NCBI GenBank assembly: GCA_963728545.1
Contig: CAVSKO010000002.1
Coordinates: forward strand, 3,596,001-3,660,000
From: DASUNP01 sp963728545
Lineage (GTDB): Bacteria > Acidobacteriota > Blastocatellia > UBA7656
DNA: 64,000 nt
Reading direction: 5' to 3'
Under the pieces are notes generated by a model, which worked only from the letters and a program-made list of their open reading frames with translations, was not told the origin of the DNA and did not search any database. Below are positions 59,827-64,000 of this stretch, in pieces. Positions within the stretch are counted from its first letter, which is position 1. Every line of letters begins with the position of its first letter. Position numbers and translations under genes: made by a program.

Positions 59827-59911
59827 GCTCGCTTGTACGCTTTTGGTGGTATAATTCGCGCTTCTCGCATTGTTCAACTTAGCTAGTAATCCTCTTGAAA
59901 GGAGACTAAAG

Positions 59912-60412
59912 ATGATACCAAATGTGATGAGATTCCCAGTGCGTTTCACGTTCGCATATATTGGACTACTCAGCTTGGCCGGTTCTGTTGCCGCTCAAGG
60001 CACGGCTTTTTCGGCCACTGGCTCAGGACATTTTACCCTAGCTGGTGGACTGAGAACTTTTGCATTCAGTGCCATCAAACACGAAGACGGTACTGTCTCA
60101 GGGAACGCGCAACTTAACAATCGAGCAACTAACATCAAGACTCACGTCGAGGTTGACTGCTTACGCGTTGAAGGAAACAGGGCTGTTATCGGGGGAGTAG
60201 TCACGAAAAGCACTGATACTTCCCGAGAGGGAACCCGGGTTATCTTTGCGGTCATTGATAATGGCGAAGGCAATGACGACCCACCAGACCAGATCAGCTT
60301 TCTGGGCTTGCTACCAGATGGGACGCCCGCTGATCTTTGTCTAACATTCGATTTCAGTCTTTTCCCGATGGCGACCGTCGAGAGAGGGAACGTGCAAGTT
60401 CGGAGTAACTAA
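59912..60412 (+). CDS. Exported protein of unknown function
   Basis: 166 residues from ATG 59912 (GAAAGGAGA upstream). Signal peptide MIPNVMRFPVRFTFAYIGLLSLAGSVAAQG. The mature domain is a beta sandwich-like series: TAFSATGSGHFTLAGGLRTFAFSAIKHEDGT, SGNAQLNNRATNIKTHVEVDCLRVEGNRAVIGGVV, TRVIFAVIDNGEG, TFDFSLFPMATVERGNVQV. This pattern recurs in secreted proteins of soil bacteria, but no named function is known. Cassette starts GTTAGGCGC and ends GCGCCTAAC. Confidence 0.75.
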   Translation: MIPNVMRFPVRFTFAYIGLLSLAGSVAAQGTAFSATGSGHFTLAGGLRTFAFSAIKHEDGTVSGNAQLNNRATNIKTHVEVDCLRVEGNRAVIGGVVTKSTDTSREGTRVIFAVIDNGEGNDDPPDQISFLGLLPDGTPADLCLTFDFSLFPMATVERGNVQVRSN

Positions 60413-60487
60413 TGCGGCCTTAGACGACAAACAAGCCACAGAACCGATAAAAGGCAATCACCAAAACATGGCTAATCGCAATGCCGC

Positions 60488-60581
60488 GCCTAACAAACGC
60501 ATGCAGCGGAGGCCGCGAAGCGAGGCTCTTATCGTAGTTTGAGTGCTACGTCGCGGCCCCGCTGATGCGGAGCGTTATGCC
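60488..60581 (+). repeat. attC site (forward)
   Basis: Cores GCCTAAC/GTTATGC. Confidence 0.91.
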
Positions 60582-60740
60582 TCCTCAGCGAAGTGAGTTG
60601 ATATACCCGACGCTGCGCTGAGTCGCGCTCGCGCCACTGCATAGCCAACTGCCAGTCCAAGCCATTGCAAGACTAATGACGGTGCGAGCGCGACGGAGGC
60701 CTGCGGCCACGGCGCAGCTGTCTGGCAGAGCAGGCATAAC
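60574..60740 (+). repeat. Family B cassette, copy 23
   Basis: Side hairpin GGCC-TGC-GGCC; inner helix 3' strand GGTGCGAGCGCGAC (one change). Confidence 0.86.
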
Positions 60741-60825
60741 AACCGCATGCAACGGAGGCCGCGAAGCAAGCGCCGTATGATAAAATCAGCACGGCTCGCG
60801 GCCCCGATAATGCGGAGCGTTAGGC
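60733..60825 (+). repeat. attC site (forward)
   Basis: Cores GCATAAC/GTTAGGC. Closes B copy 23. Confidence 0.9.
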
Positions 60826-61071
60826 GCACGTGACTAGGTCCGATCAAACAGAAATACTCTTGAAATAAGGATTCTGTAGATAAACCCCCTTGCGGCAGCC
60901 TGTGAGATATAGACTCATCCTCTTGAGATTAATATTACAAGAAAAATGCAATAAACCGGGTTCTTATTTGTATTTATAATCAATCCGCGAGTAAATTTCC
61001 CAGAATGTTCCTGAAATTTGCAAAGCCTAACCTGCTTTGCGCTTGCTCACACCTTAAGAGGAGGAACAACA

Positions 61072-61986
61072 ATGGAAAAGAAGCGAAAACGACTGAGAAT
61101 CTACCTTGCGCTCGCGGCACTCGCTTTACTTGCCGTGTGCGTCGGGAACCGCTTTCTGTTTTACCAACCCTCTGCGTCACGTGGCGCAGTGCGCGCCAAC
61201 GTATCACCACTCCAGGCAGGGATTGGAAGCACCATTACCCTCGCTACAAACCCTTCGGGCGTGGCACAGTCAGTCAACTCGGTCGCATCTTTTGTCAGTT
61301 CCAGAAGCAGCGTAACGATCTCTGCTTCCATCTCAAGCCGCTTGCAAGACCTTGAGACGCGCACTCTCAACGGGCAGCTACGCAGGCTCACACCTTCTCA
61401 GCTAGCCAGCGCACTCTCCGACTCACTGCACGAGCGGCTAGCCATCGTCACCAATACTCAGATTGACTCGATGGCTAACGATTCGTTCCGTGTTTGGACT
61501 GATGCCCGGAATGTTTCCTACTGGTCGCCCCAAGTTGTTTTGCGGAAAACAGGCCAAGGTGTAAAGGACGCTCCGACATTCATCCAGAAAGCCAAAGAAT
61601 ACAGGGATAGTTCTACGCCAGAGGCGCTTGTCTATCGCTCTCAAGTGCCAGGGGTCATCGCCGAGCATCTGCAAAAGCGTTTCTCGGAGTTGCAGTCTGA
61701 AGTATCCGGCTGGTCCGGTAATGATCTCTCCCCGGTGCAGTCCTACATTTTGGGCTACTCCCTAGTGTTAGATGATGATCTGGCTTTAAGCCTTTCACAA
61801 CAACTGAACCTCATGCAACAGGTCGAGGATCGCCTCTTCACTGCGCATGGTGTACCTCGTAACGCAGCGGGTCGCCGCCCGTTTGGTGAGAACGGGTACT
61901 TATACTCTTCACCCTCTGACATCTTCTTCAGTGACCAAACCGTGAACAAATTCTTGACTAAATTGGAGGTGCTGGGACAACTATGA
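61072..61986 (+). CDS. Membrane-anchored or exported protein of unknown function
   Basis: 304 residues from ATG 61072 (AAGAGGAGG upstream; an earlier in-frame start at 61018 lacks a site). N-terminal anchor after a basic start: MEKKRKRLRIYLALAALALLAVCVGNRFLF. The rest is helical with a bacteriocin-like or pheromone-like composition: ISSRLQDLETRTLNGQLRRLTPSQLASALSDSLHERLA, YILGYSLVLDDDLALSLSQQLNLMQQVEDRLF, NGYLYSSPSDIFFSDQTVNKFLTKL. No family recognised. The stop overlaps the next start (ATGA), forming an operon with the Cys-rich peptide gene. Confidence 0.7.
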   Translation: MEKKRKRLRIYLALAALALLAVCVGNRFLFYQPSASRGAVRANVSPLQAGIGSTITLATNPSGVAQSVNSVASFVSSRSSVTISASISSRLQDLETRTLNGQLRRLTPSQLASALSDSLHERLAIVTNTQIDSMANDSFRVWTDARNVSYWSPQVVLRKTGQGVKDAPTFIQKAKEYRDSSTPEALVYRSQVPGVIAEHLQKRFSELQSEVSGWSGNDLSPVQSYILGYSLVLDDDLALSLSQQLNLMQQVEDRLFTAHGVPRNAAGRRPFGENGYLYSSPSDIFFSDQTVNKFLTKLEVLGQL

Positions 61987-62243
61987 GAGCACTTAGAATT
62001 TTGAAAACATCGTTAATCGGCAGATTACTAGCCTTCGCCGTTTGCCTCACCGCCTTGCTGAGTTCGTGGGGATGCGGTTGCAGTAACTGTGAGGTCAATA
62101 CAGGCGCTCCAAACGCCTATATCGAATACACCTACACAGACTGCAATGGCGTAATGCACAGCAATGCGATGTATGCTGGAAGTGGTACGGGTATAATCTC
62201 GAACTGCGACAGCGTGACTGTCACGTTAGTGGTCCACACCTAA
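61983..62243 (+). CDS. Small exported Cys-rich protein
   Basis: 86 residues. Signal-like MRALRILKTSLIGRLLAFAVCLTALLSSWGCGCSNCEVNTG followed by a short mature part with TYTDCNGVMHSNAMYAGSGTGIISNCDSVTVTLVV. The Cys cluster GCGCSNC just after the hydrophobic stretch could be a lipoprotein site (SSWGC is a poor lipobox) or metal/disulphide ligands. Coupled to the upstream gene by ATGA overlap; possibly one secreted pair. Confidence 0.68.
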   Translation: MRALRILKTSLIGRLLAFAVCLTALLSSWGCGCSNCEVNTGAPNAYIEYTYTDCNGVMHSNAMYAGSGTGIISNCDSVTVTLVVHT

Positions 62244-62251
62244 GAGACAAC

Positions 62252-62278
62252 AGGGCAGGAGCAAGTCTCTCCTGCCCT
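62252..62278 (+). terminator. Hairpin after the two-gene cassette operon
   Basis: AGGGCAGGAG / CTCCTGCCCT, 10-bp perfect stem with a 7-nt loop, 8 bp after the stop at 62243. No T-run follows, so termination would be weak or Rho-assisted. Confidence 0.5.
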
Positions 62279-62406
62279 CATCGAGTCTGTAAAACGGCTC
62301 TTAAACAGGTCAACAAACAACCCCCTGTTAAGTAACGCTAAAGTAAAAAGGCACCAAAGATTGGAGAACAGTTAGTCGAATCCGAAGAGACAACGATCCT
62401 AAGTGC

Positions 62407-62498
62407 GCCTAACAAGCGCATCCAACGGAGGCCGCGAAGCGAGTCTCGTATGATACAATCAGCACCGTTCGCGGCCCCGCTGATGCGAATCGTTAGGT
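62407..62498 (+). repeat. attC site (forward)
   Basis: Cores GCCTAAC/GTTAGGT. Closes the two-gene cassette. Confidence 0.92.
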
Positions 62499-62563
62499 TG
62501 CCAAATTGCTGTGTCAGCTTTATCCTCTGGGTGTGAACGAAATACTTTGAAGAGGATTGCTTT

Positions 62564-63130
62564 ATGTCATCTTTGCCTCAACACTATCTGACTCCTGAAG
62601 AGTACCTTGCTATTGAACGTAACGCTGAATGCAAAAGTGAGTACATAGATGGAGTAATGTACTCTATGGCAGGCGGCAGCGAACGTCATAACATCATTGT
62701 CGCCAACCTAATCATATCAATCGGGTTACAACTCAGAGGCCGCCCGTGCAGAATTTATCCAAGCGATTTGAAAGTCAGAGTGCCAAATTCTTCGAAGTTC
62801 TTTTATCCAGACGTGTCTGTTGTATGCGGTGAAACTAGATTCGCAGATAACCACAAAGATGTAATCCTGAATCCTGTGCTCATAGCCGAGGTGCTATCAG
62901 ATTCAACAGCAGGCTTCGACAGGGGAAAGAAATTCATCTCTTATCAGCAGATAGCTTCACTAAAAGAGTTTATTTTCGTTGCACAAGACGAGATACTTTT
63001 AGAAAAGTATACAAGACAAAGTGATGACAGTTGGGTATATACAAAAATAACCGACAAAGAAGGAGTCCTTTCATTACAATCAATCGAGTGTAAAGCGACC
63101 ATAATTGACATCTACGACAAGGCAACCTAA
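62564..63130 (+). CDS. Uma2-family PD-(D/E)xK endonuclease-like protein
   Basis: 188 residues. YLTPEEYLAIERNAECKSEYIDGVMYSMAGGSERHNIIVANLIISIGLQLRGRPCRIYPSDLKVRV is the Uma2 N-terminal core; YPDVSVVCG and PVLIAEVLSDSTAGFDRGKKFISYQQIASLKEFIFVAQDE hold the PD..E-x-L and K-bearing nuclease motif. Uma2 proteins are abundant in cyanobacteria and soil bacteria, presumed nucleases of unknown target. Cassette ends GTTAGGTTGCC/GGCAACCTAAC match over 11 bases; the stop overlaps the R'' core. Confidence 0.92.
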   Translation: MSSLPQHYLTPEEYLAIERNAECKSEYIDGVMYSMAGGSERHNIIVANLIISIGLQLRGRPCRIYPSDLKVRVPNSSKFFYPDVSVVCGETRFADNHKDVILNPVLIAEVLSDSTAGFDRGKKFISYQQIASLKEFIFVAQDEILLEKYTRQSDDSWVYTKITDKEGVLSLQSIECKATIIDIYDKAT

Positions 63131-63215
63131 CAAGCGCATGCAGCGGAGGCCGCGAAGCGAGTCTCGTATCAATGGCCGGTGCCGTTCGCGGCCCCGCTGA
63201 TGCGAGTCGTTAGAC
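63125..63215 (+). repeat. attC site (forward)
   Basis: Cores ACCTAAC/GTTAGAC. Closes the Uma2 cassette. Confidence 0.93.
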
Positions 63216-63307
63216 CCCTTGCCTGCAACCCTCAATGCTTGCCTGTACTGCTTGATAAATCACAAAAACGATTGTATCTTCTTTGTAGAAACATTCGGAG
63301 GTAACAT

Positions 63308-63550
63308 ATGCGGACTCAAATACAAAAATGGGGCAATAGCCTTGCACTTCGGATACCCAAATCATTCGCTACAGAATCAAGCATAGAAGAGGGTTCTCTT
63401 GTAGATATGTCCATAATTGAGGGGAGGTTAATTATCGAACCCATCTCTGAGCCGACATATACTCTTGAAGAACTCTTGGCAGGAATCACTAAAGAAAACA
63501 TACATGCGGAAGTTGACACTGGAATCCCGACTGGCAAAGAGGTGTGGTGA
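63308..63550 (+). CDS. mazE: MazE/AbrB-type antitoxin
   Basis: 80 residues. MRTQIQKWGNSLALRIPKSFATESSIEEGSLVDMSIIEGRLIIEPIS is the AbrB/MazE swapped-hairpin DNA-binding domain; the acidic C-terminus (YTLEELLAGITKENIHAEVDTGIPTGKEVW) is the MazF-binding tail. SD GGAGGT. Adjacent to and touching mazF (start at 63550). Confidence 0.94.
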   Translation: MRTQIQKWGNSLALRIPKSFATESSIEEGSLVDMSIIEGRLIIEPISEPTYTLEELLAGITKENIHAEVDTGIPTGKEVW

Positions 63551-63885
63551 TGCCAAGGGTATATGTACCTCATCGCGGGGATGTAGTGTGGATCAGCTTT
63601 AACCCACAAGCTGGACACGAGCAATCAGGCAGGAGGCCGGCAGTTGTAATATCCCCGGCTGCCTACAACGGCAAAGTAGGACTGGCGATATTATGTCCTG
63701 TCACCAACCAGATAAAAGGCTATCCGTTTGAGGTGGTAATACCGCAGGGACTGAAAGTGACTGGGGCAGTTTTGTCTGACCAGGCGAAAAGCCTGGATTG
63801 GAAAGCAAGAAAAGCTGAATTGATTTGCAAATTGCCGGAATCAGTAATAAAAGTCGTATTGCAGAAGCTGAATACATTGTTGTGA
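63550..63885 (+). CDS. mazF: MazF-type endoribonuclease toxin
   Basis: 111 residues from MPRVYVPHRGDVVWISFNPQAGHEQSGRRPAVVISPAAYNGKVGLAILCPVTNQIKGYPFEV. Contains the catalytic Arg in GHEQSGRRPAVV and the Thr of CPVTNQ. VLSDQAKSLDWKARKAELICKLPESVIKVVLQKLNTLL completes the PemK/MazF fold. Cleaves single-stranded mRNA at short sequences; neutralised by MazE. The last cassette of the window. Confidence 0.94.
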   Translation: MPRVYVPHRGDVVWISFNPQAGHEQSGRRPAVVISPAAYNGKVGLAILCPVTNQIKGYPFEVVIPQGLKVTGAVLSDQAKSLDWKARKAELICKLPESVIKVVLQKLNTLL

Positions 63886-63923
63886 TAAACAGCTCGGAAA
63901 TAAACCCGCTGTTCAAAAGCGGG

Positions 63924-64000
63924 GTCTAACAAACGCATGCAACGGAGGCCGCGAAGCGAGTTTCTCATCGTTCTATCAGCGCGGCTCGCGGCCCCGCTGA
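63924..64000 (+). repeat. attC site (forward), cut by window end
   Basis: R'' core GTCTAAC (63924-63930), stem GGAGGCCGCGA/TCGCGGCCCC; R' lies outside. Closes mazEF. Confidence 0.9.

Noticed and set aside
1..64000. Integron integrase gene and attI
   Set aside because: No tyrosine recombinase-like protein is encoded anywhere in the window; the platform must lie outside or be lost.

Overview
This window is a stretch of a very large integron gene-cassette array (a sedentary chromosomal, 'superintegron'-like array) heavily invaded by insertion sequences. I count 59 attC recombination sites of about 80-95 bp. They share a stem (GGCCGCGA / TCGCGGCC and compensated variants) and end in core sites RYYYAAC / GTTRRRY or the variant GCATAAC / GTTATGC. 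Most cassette bodies show the expected signature: the R' core at the start of a body is the reverse complement of the R'' core at its end (for example GTTAGGTTGCC ... GGCAACCTAAC around the Uma2 cassette). No integron integrase gene (intI) or attI is in the window. The host is an environmental bacterium. The mixture of IS families and cassette proteins (Uma2, MntA-HepT, DUF433, ISAs1, IS66) would fit Acidobacteriota or another soil or water phylum, but the sequence does not fix the taxon.

Layout. Positions 1-11,009: cassettes in reverse orientation (HicBA, MntA-HepT, a secreted caspase-like protease, DUF433/DUF5615, two large TIR-domain membrane proteins). 11,039-20,432: IS-riddled zone (ISAs1, IS110, IS630, two IS4) with broken cassette genes, mainly in forward orientation. 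20,433-21,885: short reverse block. 21,991-28,388: IS66 and two ISAs1 copies around a segment with tRNA-Val, a RuvC-like gene and two XRE regulators. 27,981-32,513: a lipoprotein gene split by a nest of three IS. 33-38 kb: ankyrin, YefM-YoeB, HicBA, coiled-coil and kinase cassettes. 38,952-40,444: second IS1111 copy, inverted relative to the first (837-2,329). 42 kb to the end: long forward array with toxin-antitoxin pairs, exported proteins, a retropepsin-like protein, a LAGLIDADG-like protein, Uma2 and MazEF, plus many gene-less cassettes.

Seventeen IS copies are present. In six cases removing the IS and one copy of the target duplication restores an uninterrupted host reading frame, which fixes the IS ends and the original gene. 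Several other IS lack target duplications and sit where cassette orientation flips, so they probably mark recombination junctions.

The most unusual content is a family of gene-less cassettes. Twenty-three copies (about 165 bp each) plus four larger relatives share a three-helix plan: outer helix GCTGCGCC/GGCGCAGC, inner helix GTCGCGCTCGCGCC/GGCGCGAGCGCGAC, and a side hairpin on the 3' arm. The side hairpin changes sequence while keeping its pairing. I do not recognise it as a named element. Also notable: the IS1111 elements sit at one fixed point in attC and carry a hairpin containing both halves of the attC target (a likely bridge RNA), and two attC sites are flipped relative to neighbours whose cassette ends still match.

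Functionally the array is a store of small selfish or defence-like modules (nine toxin-antitoxin-type loci, TIR, caspase and deoxyribosyltransferase-like proteins) and of exported or lipoprotein genes of unknown role.
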